From contig CAYTZH010000022.1 of NCBI GenBank assembly GCA_964442285.1, forward strand, positions 14,642 through 78,641: 64,000 nt of DNA, given 5' to 3'. The position numbers and the translations under genes were made by a program. Below, in pieces: positions 7,853-16,795 of this stretch. The notes beneath the pieces were generated by a model. It was given only the letters and a program-made list of their open reading frames with translations. It searched no databases and had not been told where the DNA came from. Numbering within the stretch: position 1 is the stretch's first letter; each line of letters opens with the position of its first letter. This DNA is from CAYTZH01 sp964442285 (GTDB lineage: Bacteria > Myxococcota_A > UBA9160 > JAFDET01).

Positions 7853-10266
7853 AGGTCCCTCTCGGCTGGCTGGCGGAGTGGATCGACCTGCCCGAGCGCG
7901 AGGCGCTGATGGAGCGCCTCACCCTGGGCGGTCTGGAGATCGAGGCGATGCTCCGGACCGGGCCCGAGCTCCCGGGCGTCGTGGTCGGACACGTGGTCGA
8001 GCACGGCCGCCACCCGGACGCCGAGCGGCTCTCGCTCTGCCGCGTCGACGCCGGCGGCGAGGCGCCCTTCGAGGTGGTCTGCGGCGCGCCGAACGTGGCC
8101 GCCGGCCAGAAGATCGCCTTCGCGCCCACGGGCACGCTGCTGCCCGACGGCACGCGGCTCAAGAAGGCGAAGATCCGCGGCGTCGTCTCGAGCGGCATGA
8201 TCTGCTCCGCCCGGGAGCTCGGCCTGGGCGACGACCACACGGGCATCCTGGTGCTCGACGAGGGGCTCGCGCCCGGCACCCCGGTGGCGGAGGTGCTGCC
8301 CGGCGCCGACACGGTGCTCGACTTCGAGATCACCCCCAACCGGGGGGACTGGGCCTGCATGCTGGGGATGGCCCGGGAGGTCCGCACCCACTTCGGGGGC
8401 ACGCTCCGGCTGCCGCCCTGCGACGTCGACGAGCCCGGGGCCCCGGCCGCCGAGGCCGTCTCGGTCGCGATCGAGGATCCGGAGGGCTGTCCCGCCTACC
8501 TGGCCCGCGTGATCCGCGGGGTGCGGGTGGGCCCCTCGCCCGACTGGCTGCGGGCGCGGCTCGAGGCGGCCGGCCTGCGGCCGGTGAACAACGTGGTGGA
8601 CGTCACCAACCTGGTGCTGCTCGAGCTCGGCCAGCCCCTCCACGCCTTCGACCTCGCCACCCTGCGCGGCGGCCAGGTGCGGGTGCGCCGCGCCGCGCCG
8701 GGCGAGAAGCTCGTCACCCTGGACGGGCACACCCGGAGTCTCGAGCCCGACGATCTGCTCATCGCGGACGCGGAGCGCGGTGCCTGCGTGGCGGGGGTCA
8801 TGGGCGGCGCCGAGACCGAGGTGGGCGAGTCCACCCGCGATGTGCTGCTCGAGTGCGCGCTCTTCCACCCCACACGGATCCGCCGCACGGCGCGGCGGCT
8901 CGGCCTGCACTCCGACGCTTCCTACCGCTTCGAGCGAGGCGTCGATCCCGAGGGCCTGCAGCGCGCCGTGGATCGCGCCGCGCGCCTGCTGGCCGAGCTC
9001 TGCGGGGGAGAGGTCGCCCGGGGCATCGTCGAGGCCCGGGGCACGGCCCTGCCGGTGACGCGGGAGGTGCGCCTCGACCCGGCGCGGGTGAACCGCCTGC
9101 TCGGAACCCGGCTCGAGCCGCGCGCGATGGTCGAGCTCCTGAACCGCGCCGACCTGGAGAGCCGGCTCGAGGCCGACGGGCCGCTCGTGGCGGCGGTGCC
9201 CTCCTGGCGGACCGACGTGCACCGCCCCGAGGATCTGGTGGAGGAGGTCGCCCGGGTCCACGGCTACGACCGCATCCCGGCCACGCTGCCCCGGGGCGAG
9301 CTCGTCCCCGTCGAGACGCCGCGCCTCGCCGACCTTGCCGACCGCGCCCGCGACGTCCTGGCGGGCCAGGGCCTGTACGAGTGCATCACGCTGCCCTTCC
9401 GGCCTCCCTCGGACCCGGACGGGCTGCGGCTGGCCCCCGACGACCCCCGCCGGCGCGGGGTGGCGCTGGCCAACCCGATCGTCGAGGAGGAGAGCCGCCT
9501 GCGCACGAGCCTGCTGCCGTCACTCGTCCGCGGCGCCCAGCAGAACCTCGCGCGCCAGGCCGAGGGCGTGCGCCTGTTCGAGGTGGCCCCCGTGTTCCTC
9601 GCCGGCGGCGGAGAGGACGGGCTGCCGGCGGAGCCGCTCTGGGTTGCGGGGATTCTCACCCATTCCGGGCAGGCGCCCCTGTGGGCGACCCGAGACCGCA
9701 TCCCCCTGTTTTTTCTCGCGAAAGGGGTCGCGCAGCGGCTGCTTTTCAGTCTAGGCTATGCCGCGTGGTGCCGACCGGAGATGGGGGAATCTCTAGAACC
9801 GTATCACCACCCGGGCGCGGCCAACCGAATCGGTGTGGGGGACCGCGTGATCGGCTCGGTGGGGGAGCTTCATCCGGAGACGCTGGCGCACTTCGCGCTC
9901 GAGGTGCCGGCGGCCGTCTTCGAGATCGATCTCTCGGCCCTGTCGAGGCTCTCCGGGCGGGAGGGGCGCTACCGCGAGGTGTCGCGTCAGCCGAGTGTGC
10001 GGCGCGACCTCGCGGTGCTGCTCGACCGGGGGCGCCCCGCGGGAGAGGTGCTGGAGGCACTCTCCCGCACGGCGGGGTCGCATCTGGTAGCGGCCGAGAT
10101 CTTCGACCGCTACGAGGGCCCCGGCGTCCCGGAGGGCAAGGTGAGCCTGGCGTTCCGGCTCGTGCTGCAGCGGCCGGATCGGGCTCTGACCGAGAAGGAA
10201 ATCGCCAAGCTGACGGACCGACTGGTGAAGATGCTCGCCCACAAGTTCGGGGGGGAGCTCCGCTAG
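7849..10266 (+). CDS. pheT: Phenylalanyl-tRNA synthetase beta chain
   Basis: Partner of PheS, 805 aa, typical length. The GTG start in the GTGA overlap gives VKVPLGWLAEWIDLP, the canonical N-terminus. Domains in order: an EMAP-like tRNA-binding fold (about 40-150), B3/B4 editing region (about 205-380, with PVNNVVDVTN and LGQPLHAFD), B5, a catalytic-like core, and the C-terminal anticodon-binding ferredoxin-like domain starting near YREVSRQPSVRRDLAV. A short stretch around 9700-9800 is less GC-rich than the rest but stays open and conserved. Confidence 0.96.
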   Translation: MKVPLGWLAEWIDLPEREALMERLTLGGLEIEAMLRTGPELPGVVVGHVVEHGRHPDAERLSLCRVDAGGEAPFEVVCGAPNVAAGQKIAFAPTGTLLPDGTRLKKAKIRGVVSSGMICSARELGLGDDHTGILVLDEGLAPGTPVAEVLPGADTVLDFEITPNRGDWACMLGMAREVRTHFGGTLRLPPCDVDEPGAPAAEAVSVAIEDPEGCPAYLARVIRGVRVGPSPDWLRARLEAAGLRPVNNVVDVTNLVLLELGQPLHAFDLATLRGGQVRVRRAAPGEKLVTLDGHTRSLEPDDLLIADAERGACVAGVMGGAETEVGESTRDVLLECALFHPTRIRRTARRLGLHSDASYRFERGVDPEGLQRAVDRAARLLAELCGGEVARGIVEARGTALPVTREVRLDPARVNRLLGTRLEPRAMVELLNRADLESRLEADGPLVAAVPSWRTDVHRPEDLVEEVARVHGYDRIPATLPRGELVPVETPRLADLADRARDVLAGQGLYECITLPFRPPSDPDGLRLAPDDPRRRGVALANPIVEEESRLRTSLLPSLVRGAQQNLARQAEGVRLFEVAPVFLAGGGEDGLPAEPLWVAGILTHSGQAPLWATRDRIPLFFLAKGVAQRLLFSLGYAAWCRPEMGESLEPYHHPGAANRIGVGDRVIGSVGELHPETLAHFALEVPAAVFEIDLSALSRLSGREGRYREVSRQPSVRRDLAVLLDRGRPAGEVLEALSRTAGSHLVAAEIFDRYEGPGVPEGKVSLAFRLVLQRPDRALTEKEIAKLTDRLVKMLAHKFGGELR

Positions 10267-10292
10267 CAGCTCCGGGGAGGAGGGCAGTCTCC

Positions 10293-10622
10293 ATGACCAA
10301 GGCCGAGATCGTCGAAACCATCTACGAGCGGGTGGGCTTCTCGAAGAAGGAGTCGGCGGACCTCGTGGAGACGGTCTTCCAGATCATCAAGGAGACCCTC
10401 GCCACCGGGGAGAAGGTGAAGATCTCCGGCTTCGGCAACTTCGTGGTGCGCGAGAAGAACGAGCGCAAGGGCCGCAACCCCCAGACGGGCGAGGAGATCC
10501 GGCTGCCCGCGCGGCGGGTGCTCACCTTCAAGCCCAGTCTCGTGCTAAAGAACATCCTGAACGAGGAAGAGAACGGCGACGCGGCGCTCGCGGCCGAGGC
10601 CCACGCCTCCGAGCACGACTGA
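10293..10622 (+). CDS. ihfA: Integration host factor alpha subunit
   Basis: DNA-bending HU/IHF-family protein, 109 aa. It starts MTKAEIVETIYERVGFSKKE, has the GFGNFVVREK turn, and the beta-arm sequence GRNPQTGEEI that inserts into the minor groove. The position directly after pheT and before a MerR gene is the standard IHF-alpha context. A GGGGAGGAGGG site lies upstream of the ATG. The C-terminal 20 residues are an acidic extension (EEENGDAALAAEAH) not found in shorter homologues. Confidence 0.92.
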   Translation: MTKAEIVETIYERVGFSKKESADLVETVFQIIKETLATGEKVKISGFGNFVVREKNERKGRNPQTGEEIRLPARRVLTFKPSLVLKNILNEEENGDAALAAEAHASEHD

Positions 10623-10630
10623 GGGGATGA

Positions 10631-11014
10631 ATGGCGACCCGCACCAAGAGGGTCCAGGCACCGTCGCTCGACGGCAAGCGCTACTACCGCATCGGCGAGG
10701 TGAGCAAGCTCACCGGCGTGAAGCCCTACGTGCTGCGCTACTGGGAGTCCGAGTTCCGGTGGATGGCACCCGCCAAGTCGAAGTCCAAGCAGCGGCTGTA
10801 CCGCCAGAAGGACATCGAGACCATCCTGCTCATCAAGAAGCTGCTCCACGAGCAGCGCTACACCATCGCCGGCGCGCGCAAGAAGCTGCGCGAGCTCGGC
10901 CTGGCCCGGGCCCTGGAGGGCCGACCCGAGCTGGACGTCGACCTGCCGGTGGGCCATCGCGCCCGCTACCGCAAGATCCGCGAAGAGCTCGCCGCCATCC
11001 GCGCCATGCTCTGA
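10631..11014 (+). CDS. MerR-family transcriptional regulator
   Basis: 127 aa. The winged helix-turn-helix is at the N-terminus (YRIGEVSKLTGVKPYVLRYW, about residues 19-38), followed by the wing and RLYRQKDIETILLIKKLLHE. The short C-terminal part ends in RYRKIREELAAIRAML and has no metal-binding cysteines, so it is not a classical metal sensor. It belongs to the small MerR type that regularly follows ihfA after pheST in Proteobacteria. Its stop codon lies inside the first unit of a three-copy 20-bp tandem repeat. Confidence 0.9.
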   Translation: MATRTKRVQAPSLDGKRYYRIGEVSKLTGVKPYVLRYWESEFRWMAPAKSKSKQRLYRQKDIETILLIKKLLHEQRYTIAGARKKLRELGLARALEGRPELDVDLPVGHRARYRKIREELAAIRAML

Positions 11015-11060
11015 TTCACGGCGCCATGCCCGGGTTCACGGCGCCATGCCCGGGTTCAGA
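11001..11060. repeat. Three tandem 20-bp units spanning the stops of two convergent genes
   Basis: Units at 11001-11020, 11021-11040 and 11041-11060. Units two and three are identical over 19 of 20 bases (gcgccatgcccgggttcac-). Unit one, which contains the merR stop codon, matches them at 17 of 20 positions. The stop codon of the convergent minus-strand gene falls in the third unit. The array reads most simply as duplication of the merR 3' end. Confidence 0.9.
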
Positions 11061-11607
11061 GGGGCAGGCCCGCCAGCAGGAAGTTCAGGCCCAGGATGGC
11101 CAGCAGCAGCAGCAGGAAGGCGCTGCCGAAGGTGCCCACCGCGCGCAGGGTGGTGAAGTCGAGGGCCTGGCGCACGGCGACCACGCCGCAGAGCAGGATC
11201 CAGGTCCGCGCCAGCAGGGTGATGCTGAGTCCGAGCCAGGGCGCCCAGGCGGGCTCCAGGAAGCCGAAGATCTTGAGCAGGCCGGGGGTGAAGGCGAAGC
11301 CGGTGGTGCGCAGCACCTCGGCGTAGTCGGTCTCCGTCTCCGGGCCGCGCAGGAAGGTCGCGCCCACCATGTAGGCGAAGGCCGACCCCCCGAGCCAGAG
11401 CACCAGGGGCTCCACCACCTCCAGGGCCATGATCAGGCCCGCGTCGCCGTGGAGGGCGCGGCCGCCGGCCCCGGTCAGGCACACCCCGAGCACGATCACC
11501 CAGGCCTGGCGCAGGGCGCTCGGCTCCGCCTCCACCTCCTCGTAGAGGTCGGCCTCGAGGGTGACCGCGCGGCCCATCCGCGCCGGCAGGGATCCGAGCA
11601 GGCCCAC
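11056..11607 (-). CDS. Integral membrane protein, Yip1-like
   Basis: 183 aa. After a soluble N-terminus of about 35 residues there are roughly four to five hydrophobic segments (AWVIVLGVCLTGAGG, LIMALEVVEPLVLWLGGSAF, ITLLARTWILLCGVVAVRQA, FGSAFLLLLLAILGLNFLLA). The layout resembles the Yip1/YIPF domain family, but I see no diagnostic motif. The start is GTG, just downstream of the 202-residue exported-protein gene whose stop is at 11611, so the two likely form one transcript. The gene ends inside a tandem repeat that duplicates its stop region. Confidence 0.7.
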   Translation of the reverse strand: MGLLGSLPARMGRAVTLEADLYEEVEAEPSALRQAWVIVLGVCLTGAGGRALHGDAGLIMALEVVEPLVLWLGGSAFAYMVGATFLRGPETETDYAEVLRTTGFAFTPGLLKIFGFLEPAWAPWLGLSITLLARTWILLCGVVAVRQALDFTTLRAVGTFGSAFLLLLLAILGLNFLLAGLPL

Positions 11608-11610
11608 GGG

Positions 11611-12219
11611 CTAGCCCTCCTCGTTCCAGAGGGAGGACCAGGCGGTCCCGATCCGCTCCATGAGCTGGAGCAGCGCACCGCGCATGCCGGTGCGGTCGTG
11701 GACGTCGCGCATGGCCGCCGCCACCTGGGCCGTGCTCTCGCACTCGCCGACGTTGCCCTCGGCGTCGGTGCAGCGCAGGCGCACGGCGGGCGCCTTGGCC
11801 TCCAGATCGCTGGCGGCCGCCCGCAGGGCGTCGCGGAAGGAGGGGTCCGCCTCGCTCTCCGCCCAGGCCGTGCCGAGCGCCGCGTTCCAGCGCTCGAGGC
11901 GGGCCACGATCGCCGGGTCGACGTTCTCCTGGGTCGCTGCCCGGCGGGAGATCAGCAGGTAGCCGTAGGCGAGGGAGGAGAGGGCCTCCAGGCGCCGGGC
12001 GGCGAGTCCCGCCTCGACCGCTTCCAGCCCCGCCTCGTCGAGGTCGGGATCCTCGAGGGCGCGGAAGAACTCGCCGTACTCGGCCGTCGCCGGCTGCAGG
12101 CACTCCGGGGGCTCGTCGCCCTCCGGCAGCGGGCAGTAGGCGCCGGGAACCGGGTCGGCCGCCCGGGCGGTGGCTGCCGCGAGCAGCAGCACCGCCACGA
12201 GCCACGGCTCCCGGCTCAC
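11611..12219 (-). CDS. Exported hypothetical protein
   Basis: 202 aa, not recognised. A signal peptide is clear (WLVAVLLLAAATARA, cleavage near residue 21). The mature protein is helical and acidic with four cysteines (CPLPEGDEPPEC, CTDAEGNVGEC) that could form two disulfides. The start is a GTG overlapping the stop of the upstream gene (12216-12219), which indicates coupled translation. The neighbours are also uncharacterised, so context gives no function. Confidence 0.7.
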   Translation of the reverse strand: MSREPWLVAVLLLAAATARAADPVPGAYCPLPEGDEPPECLQPATAEYGEFFRALEDPDLDEAGLEAVEAGLAARRLEALSSLAYGYLLISRRAATQENVDPAIVARLERWNAALGTAWAESEADPSFRDALRAAASDLEAKAPAVRLRCTDAEGNVGECESTAQVAAAMRDVHDRTGMRGALLQLMERIGTAWSSLWNEEG

Positions 12220-12719
12220 GGCGCGGCGTCCCGGGGCGCGAGCTCAAGAACGAGGCCGCAGACCAGACCCAGCCAGACGGACTCGTCCAGGCCGAAGCGA
12301 CGCGCGCCGGCGGGGCCGTGCAGCTCGACCTCGACGCGGTCGAGCTGGAGCCGGTCGTCCATCTCGCCGAAGCCGCGCACGTTCGGGATCGGCTCGAGGC
12401 CTTTGCGCAGGTAGACGCCCGTGACCGCGCCCAGATCCACGTGGGGCGCGTTGGGGTCGTTCAGCGCGGGACGGGCGACGTTGGCGTCGCCCTTGGCGCC
12501 CAGGACGAACTCGTCCTGGTGGCCCCGGCGCAGGGCGCGCCCGTGGGCCGGCGCCAGGCGGAACTCGCGTCCGCCCGGCCCCTGGAGGCCGAGAAACAGC
12601 GGGTCGTCGCTGGCCGCCAGGCGGTCGTTTCCCACCTGGATGCGGACCACGATGCGATTCGAAGTGTCGCCCAAGCCGGAGCCCCCCCGGGTCGCCGGAA
12701 GGGTAGGGGGCCCGCCCAC
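12216..12719 (-). CDS. Hypothetical protein, possible PLAT/LH2-like fold
   Basis: 167 aa from GTG 12719. A TTG at 12674, just before GDTSNRIVVRIQVGND, is an alternative start because the first 15 residues look non-conserved. The pattern IVVRIQVGNDRLAASDD, then a short-loop strand (FLGLQGPGGREFRL) and RRGHQDEFVLG, resembles the beginning of PLAT/LH2 lipid-associated beta-sandwich domains; this is by eye and weak. No signal peptide is seen. The stop overlaps the start of the exported protein gene downstream. Confidence 0.6.
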   Translation of the reverse strand: MGGPPTLPATRGGSGLGDTSNRIVVRIQVGNDRLAASDDPLFLGLQGPGGREFRLAPAHGRALRRGHQDEFVLGAKGDANVARPALNDPNAPHVDLGAVTGVYLRKGLEPIPNVRGFGEMDDRLQLDRVEVELHGPAGARRFGLDESVWLGLVCGLVLELAPRDAAP

Positions 12720-12765
12720 GAGGGGTCAACCGGCCGGGCGCCGACCGCCCGCGTGGCCGTCGCCC

Positions 12766-13950
12766 CTAGGTGAAGAGCCCGGGGCGATTGGCGGGATCCA
12801 CGCTGAAACCCGGGAACATCGGCGAGGGGTCCGCCACCCCGAGGTGGCGCGTGAGCACCTCGGCGAAGACGTCCCGGAAGTCGGTGGTGACCTCCAGGTC
12901 CCGTCGCGGGTAGCCCTGGTTCTGGGTGAGCCCGGGCCAGGTATCGCTCTCGAGGATCACCCGTCCGCCGCCGACGCCCCCGCCCAGGGCGAGCATCATC
13001 GAGGCTCGGCCGTGGTCGGCGCCCTGGGTGCCGTTCTCCTCCACCGTGCGCCCGAACTCGGTCATCACCAGGGTCAGCACCCGGCTGGCGTCGGCGCCCA
13101 GGTCCTGGTGGAAGGCCGCCAGCGCCGGCGCCAGCCGCTGCATCGGCCGCTGCATGTGGTTGATCTGGTCGTCGTGGGAGTCCCAGCCGCCCAGGCTGAC
13201 GGCCGCCACGTGCACGCCCACGTCGGCGCGGATCAGGGCCGCGATGTCCCGCAGGTCGCGGGCGAAGCCGTGATCGGGGTAGGTCACCGGGGTCTGGGTG
13301 GACACCCCGGCCAGGGTCTCCACGACCGCCAGGGTCTCGTCGGTCCGCGACGCCAGCAGATCCCCGCGACCGGCGTGCATGGCCTGGATGGCCGCCTTGC
13401 GCTCGTCGCGCAAGACGTTCGTGAGCGCGAAGTCGTCGACCGAGCCCAGGGCCAGGTTCGGGGCCGGTCCCTCGAGCGACTTGGCCTTGGCGTTGCCCAG
13501 GGTGACGCCGGCCAGGACGGCGCCCTGGCCCGCGATCTCCAGGTAGCGGTTCAGCCAGCCCGTGTAGACGGTCTTGTTGCCGGGGGCGGCTCGCTCCATG
13601 AAGTCCTGGGCGTCGAAGTGGGACCGGTTGTCGTCGGGGCTGCCGACGCAGTGGATCACCGCCAGCTCCCCCGCGTCGTAGAGGGGCTGCAGATCCGCCA
13701 GCTCCGGGTTCAGCCCGAAGAAGCTCGTGAGCGGCAGCAGCTGGTCCTGGGGCAGGGCGAGGGTGGGCCGCAGGACCGCGTACTCGGGGTCGCCGGTGGG
13801 CACCACCATGTGGATGCCGTCGGCGCCGCCGCGCAGGAACACCACCACGAGCACGTTGCGGCTCGTCGCGGCGCGGGCGCCGGGCGGGGGGAGCAGCAGC
13901 GCCGCGGTGCCCGCGGCGCCGACCTGGAGGAAACGACGTCGGGTCAGCAT
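12766..13950 (-). CDS. DUF1501 family protein, Tat-exported
   Basis: 394 aa. It begins MLTRRRFLQVGAAGTAALLL, a twin-arginine signal, followed by the DUF1501 fold, an alkaline-phosphatase/sulfatase-like domain: VVVFLRGGADGIHMVVPTGD, a central HDVGHVAAVSLGGWDSHDDQ-type segment (here VHVAAVSLGGWDSHDDQ), and LVMTEFGRTVEENGTQGADH near residue 300. DUF1501 genes usually sit beside DUF1800 genes, as here (the DUF1800 stop is 10 bases upstream). The biochemical role of the pair is unknown; a periplasmic or surface function is likely. Confidence 0.9.
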   Translation of the reverse strand: MLTRRRFLQVGAAGTAALLLPPPGARAATSRNVLVVVFLRGGADGIHMVVPTGDPEYAVLRPTLALPQDQLLPLTSFFGLNPELADLQPLYDAGELAVIHCVGSPDDNRSHFDAQDFMERAAPGNKTVYTGWLNRYLEIAGQGAVLAGVTLGNAKAKSLEGPAPNLALGSVDDFALTNVLRDERKAAIQAMHAGRGDLLASRTDETLAVVETLAGVSTQTPVTYPDHGFARDLRDIAALIRADVGVHVAAVSLGGWDSHDDQINHMQRPMQRLAPALAAFHQDLGADASRVLTLVMTEFGRTVEENGTQGADHGRASMMLALGGGVGGGRVILESDTWPGLTQNQGYPRRDLEVTTDFRDVFAEVLTRHLGVADPSPMFPGFSVDPANRPGLFT

Positions 13951-13959
13951 GTCGGGCTC

Positions 13960-15408
13960 CTAGTGCTGGAGGAATTCGGGGCTGGCGACGAGCATGCCGA
14001 GGATCTCCTCGGCCACCCGGCGCTGATCGTTCCGGACGTAGTCGGGCAGGTTGGCCACGTAGTCGAGGACCCGGAGGCGGGTCGGGCTCGAGACGCTGGT
14101 CACGAACACGCGCGAGATGAGCGCGTCGGCGATCTCCTCGGGCGTGCCCGTCTCGTCGAGGGCGAACTGCAGGCCGTGCCAGCCCCGCGCCGTCTCGTAG
14201 CCGATGTTGAAGCGCGCCAGCAGCGTCCCGTTGCCCGACCAGTAGGTGGAGCTCTCGGGATAGCCCGTGGGCGGGGCCGCCATGAAGAGCTCCTCGCCGA
14301 GGCCGACCAGATCCCAGGCGAAGCGCCCGGGAAGCTCGTCCCCGGTGGCATCGAGGGCCCGGGCCAGGCTCGCCAGGAAGACCAGGGGCCGTTTCACCTT
14401 GGGCGGCTGGTTCACGGGGGCGAACAGGAAGGCCGGCGACTTGAGCAGGGTCTCCATGACGGCCCGCAGGTCGCCGTCGGTGCGGAGCCACTCCGCCTGG
14501 ATCTCCTGCACGAGGGCCTCGGGGGGCGTCTCCGAGACGAACCGCTCCACCAGCTTGCGGCTCACGAACTCGGCCGTGGTGGGATGCCGGGCCAGCAGCG
14601 TGAGCACCTGCAGACCGTCGTCCATGCCGCCGCCGGCGGGGATGACCTGGCCGAGCACCAGCTTCTCGCCGTCGTCGTGACGCTCGTCGCGGTAGATGAA
14701 GCCCGTCTCGCTGTCGCTGGCGTCGTAGTCCGTGGTCCAGCCGGTGAAGCAGCGGGCCACCTCGAGGATGTCCTGTTCGGTGTAGGGCCCGTCCACGCCC
14801 AGGGTGTGGAGCTCCATCAGCTCGCGGGCGTAGTTCTCGTTGAGGCCCCAGCGGCTATTCTCGTCGTTGTCGAGGTAGTCCATCATGGCCGCCGACTCGG
14901 CGGTGGCGCGCAGCAGGTCCTCGAAGCGACCGAGAACGTGGGGCGCGATGACCTGCCGCTCGTAGGGCACCAGGCCCGTCTCGGCGAGGCCGTTGCCGCC
15001 GAAGACGTTGAAGTGATCGAACCAGAAGTCGATCAACACGGCCTCCAGCTGACGCCGGCTGTAGATGGCCCGAAGGATCTTGGCCTGGGTGAGCTGCTGG
15101 CGCGCCTGCCACCCGTCGATCGAGCTGTCGCGGACCTGCCGGTAGCTCATCGGGAGCACCGGGTAGGCCGCTTCCATGGCGGCATAGGTGGGGTCCGCGA
15201 TCGAGGCCGGGTTGAGCTGCTCGTCGAGGTAGGGATCGACCCCGAGCGTGTCGAGGCGGTCGTAGCTCCAGGTATCGGGTCCGTAGCCGGCCCGCTGGAG
15301 CACGTGGACCTGAAGGTGCGTCTTCAGGGCCTGGTCCAGCTCTCCGTCCGCGCAGGCGACCAGGAACCCGAGACTCAGGACGCCGAGCGACGTAGCGAGC
15401 TTGCGCAT
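13960..15408 (-). CDS. DUF1800 family lipoprotein
   Basis: 482 aa. I chose ATG 15408 because it begins MRKLATSLGVLSLGFLVAC, a lipoprotein signal with lipobox LVAC. The open frame upstream lacks coding character. The DUF1800 core follows: HVLQRAGYGPDTWSYDRL, ILRAIYSRRQLEAVLIDFWF, then the hallmark NENYARELMELHTLGVDG near the middle, EVARCFTGWT, and RKLVERFVSE. It forms a two-gene unit with the DUF1501 gene downstream. Function is not established for the family. Confidence 0.9.
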   Translation of the reverse strand: MRKLATSLGVLSLGFLVACADGELDQALKTHLQVHVLQRAGYGPDTWSYDRLDTLGVDPYLDEQLNPASIADPTYAAMEAAYPVLPMSYRQVRDSSIDGWQARQQLTQAKILRAIYSRRQLEAVLIDFWFDHFNVFGGNGLAETGLVPYERQVIAPHVLGRFEDLLRATAESAAMMDYLDNDENSRWGLNENYARELMELHTLGVDGPYTEQDILEVARCFTGWTTDYDASDSETGFIYRDERHDDGEKLVLGQVIPAGGGMDDGLQVLTLLARHPTTAEFVSRKLVERFVSETPPEALVQEIQAEWLRTDGDLRAVMETLLKSPAFLFAPVNQPPKVKRPLVFLASLARALDATGDELPGRFAWDLVGLGEELFMAAPPTGYPESSTYWSGNGTLLARFNIGYETARGWHGLQFALDETGTPEEIADALISRVFVTSVSSPTRLRVLDYVANLPDYVRNDQRRVAEEILGMLVASPEFLQH

Positions 15409-15601
15409 CCGATTCTCCGCAATGGCCAGAGCCGCGTCCCCGCGACGCGCGCCGTGTGTTGGACAGAGCATCGGCCCTGGCGGCGGCCGCCTCCGTGACG
15501 GCCCCCACCAACCCGCGGGGTGAACGAGGGGAGCGCCCTGCAGCGGGAATCCGATCGGTGACGATCGCGTCGCAAGTTCCGTCGGGGTAAGCTGCCGGCG
15601 C

Positions 15602-16795
15602 GTGATCCGTCGCCAGGAAGACCCCTTCTCCATGACCGCGGACCCGGACGCCTACGTCCCCCGCGAGGCCATGGAGCGCGCGCGCACCGAGCTGGCGCGC
15701 TGCGTGCTGGAGGAGGCCTCGCCGATCGCCCTCACCGGGCCGGCGGGTCTGGGCAAGACGCTGCTGCTGCGGCTGCTCGCGCGGCAGATGGCCGGGCGCG
15801 TGCAGTGCGTCTACCTGCCGTACCCGGCGCTGCCGGCCGAAGACCTCTGCCGCTGGACCCTCCACGAGCTGGGCGAGACGCCCGAGGGCGATCCGGGCGA
15901 CCAGCTCGTCGCCACGGCGCTGCGTCGGGCGGCGAGCGCCACCCCCGTGCTGCTGATGATCGACGACGCGGCGCTGCTGCCGCCGGAGAGCGCCGCGCGC
16001 CTCGCCGTGCTCTGCGAGGCGTCCGAGGGCGCGCTGCGGGTGCTGGTGACCGCCGCCGACGGCCCCGAGCGCACCCGCGAGGTGCTCCAGGCCCTGGGGC
16101 CGCGCGTGCGGGTGGTGCGGCTCGACCAGGCCATGAACGCCAGCGAGACGAGCCTGTACCTGCGCGAGCGGCTCACCGGCGCCCGCGCCTCCCCGGCCAC
16201 CCGCGACCGCTTCGACGAGATCACCGCGGCGGGGCTCTTCCGGGAGTCGGGCGGGGTTCCCCGCCGCCTGCACCAGCTCGCGTCGGAGATGCTCCTCGGC
16301 CTGGTGGACCTCGAGCACGAGCCGCCCGAGCCGAAGCCGAGCGCGCGGCTGAGCGCGCAGCTCCCGGAGCCCGAGCCGACCCCGCCCCCGGAAGGCCCGG
16401 TGGCGCTGCCGACGCCCGCGCGCTCGCTGATCCGCGAGGCGGAGGAGGAGGCGGACGCCGAGCTCGCCATGGCCCGCAGTCGCGCGCTCGCCGACGCGGG
16501 CGAGGTCGAGCCGCCGGCGGGGGCCGAGCCGCCGGCCGAGACCGATCCCCTGGAGCTCGACGCCGAGCCCGACCTGCTCGACGTCGGAGACCTGGAGGGT
16601 CCCGAGGGCTGGCAGGACTCATCCACCCGGGGCGCGCGACCCCGGCACCGGGAGCGGCCGCCGCCGGCGCCGTTCCCCGCCTACCGGGGGCTGGCCCTGG
16701 TGCTGCTGCTGCTGGCCGCGCTGGCCTTCGGCGTACCGCTGGCGGCGTCGCTGCTGGCGTCGGACCCCGCCGCCACGGTGCTCGGCATTCCGTAG
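15602..16795 (+). CDS. ExeA/MshM-type AAA ATPase with C-terminal membrane anchor
   Basis: 397 aa, GTG start. The AAA domain has Walker A GPAGLGKT (about residues 44-51), Walker B LLMIDDAALL (about 118-127), and sensor-like GGVPRRLHQLASEML near 217. A Pro/Glu-rich linker of about 130 residues follows, then a single membrane segment (GLALVLLLLAALAFGVPLAA) near the C-terminus. This layout recalls ExeA/GspA and MshM, which link secretion or pilus machines to peptidoglycan, but no peptidoglycan-binding domain is visible. The last 115 bases overlap the 3' end of the convergent PAP2 gene. Confidence 0.8.
   Translation: MIRRQEDPFSMTADPDAYVPREAMERARTELARCVLEEASPIALTGPAGLGKTLLLRLLARQMAGRVQCVYLPYPALPAEDLCRWTLHELGETPEGDPGDQLVATALRRAASATPVLLMIDDAALLPPESAARLAVLCEASEGALRVLVTAADGPERTREVLQALGPRVRVVRLDQAMNASETSLYLRERLTGARASPATRDRFDEITAAGLFRESGGVPRRLHQLASEMLLGLVDLEHEPPEPKPSARLSAQLPEPEPTPPPEGPVALPTPARSLIREAEEEADAELAMARSRALADAGEVEPPAGAEPPAETDPLELDAEPDLLDVGDLEGPEGWQDSSTRGARPRHRERPPPAPFPAYRGLALVLLLLAALAFGVPLAASLLASDPAATVLGIP

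Noticed and set aside
12421..15498. 1025-codon plus-strand open frame opposite the DUF1501 and DUF1800 genes
   Set aside because: Low-complexity, no domain, and crosses two well-supported genes and their junction; a GC artefact.
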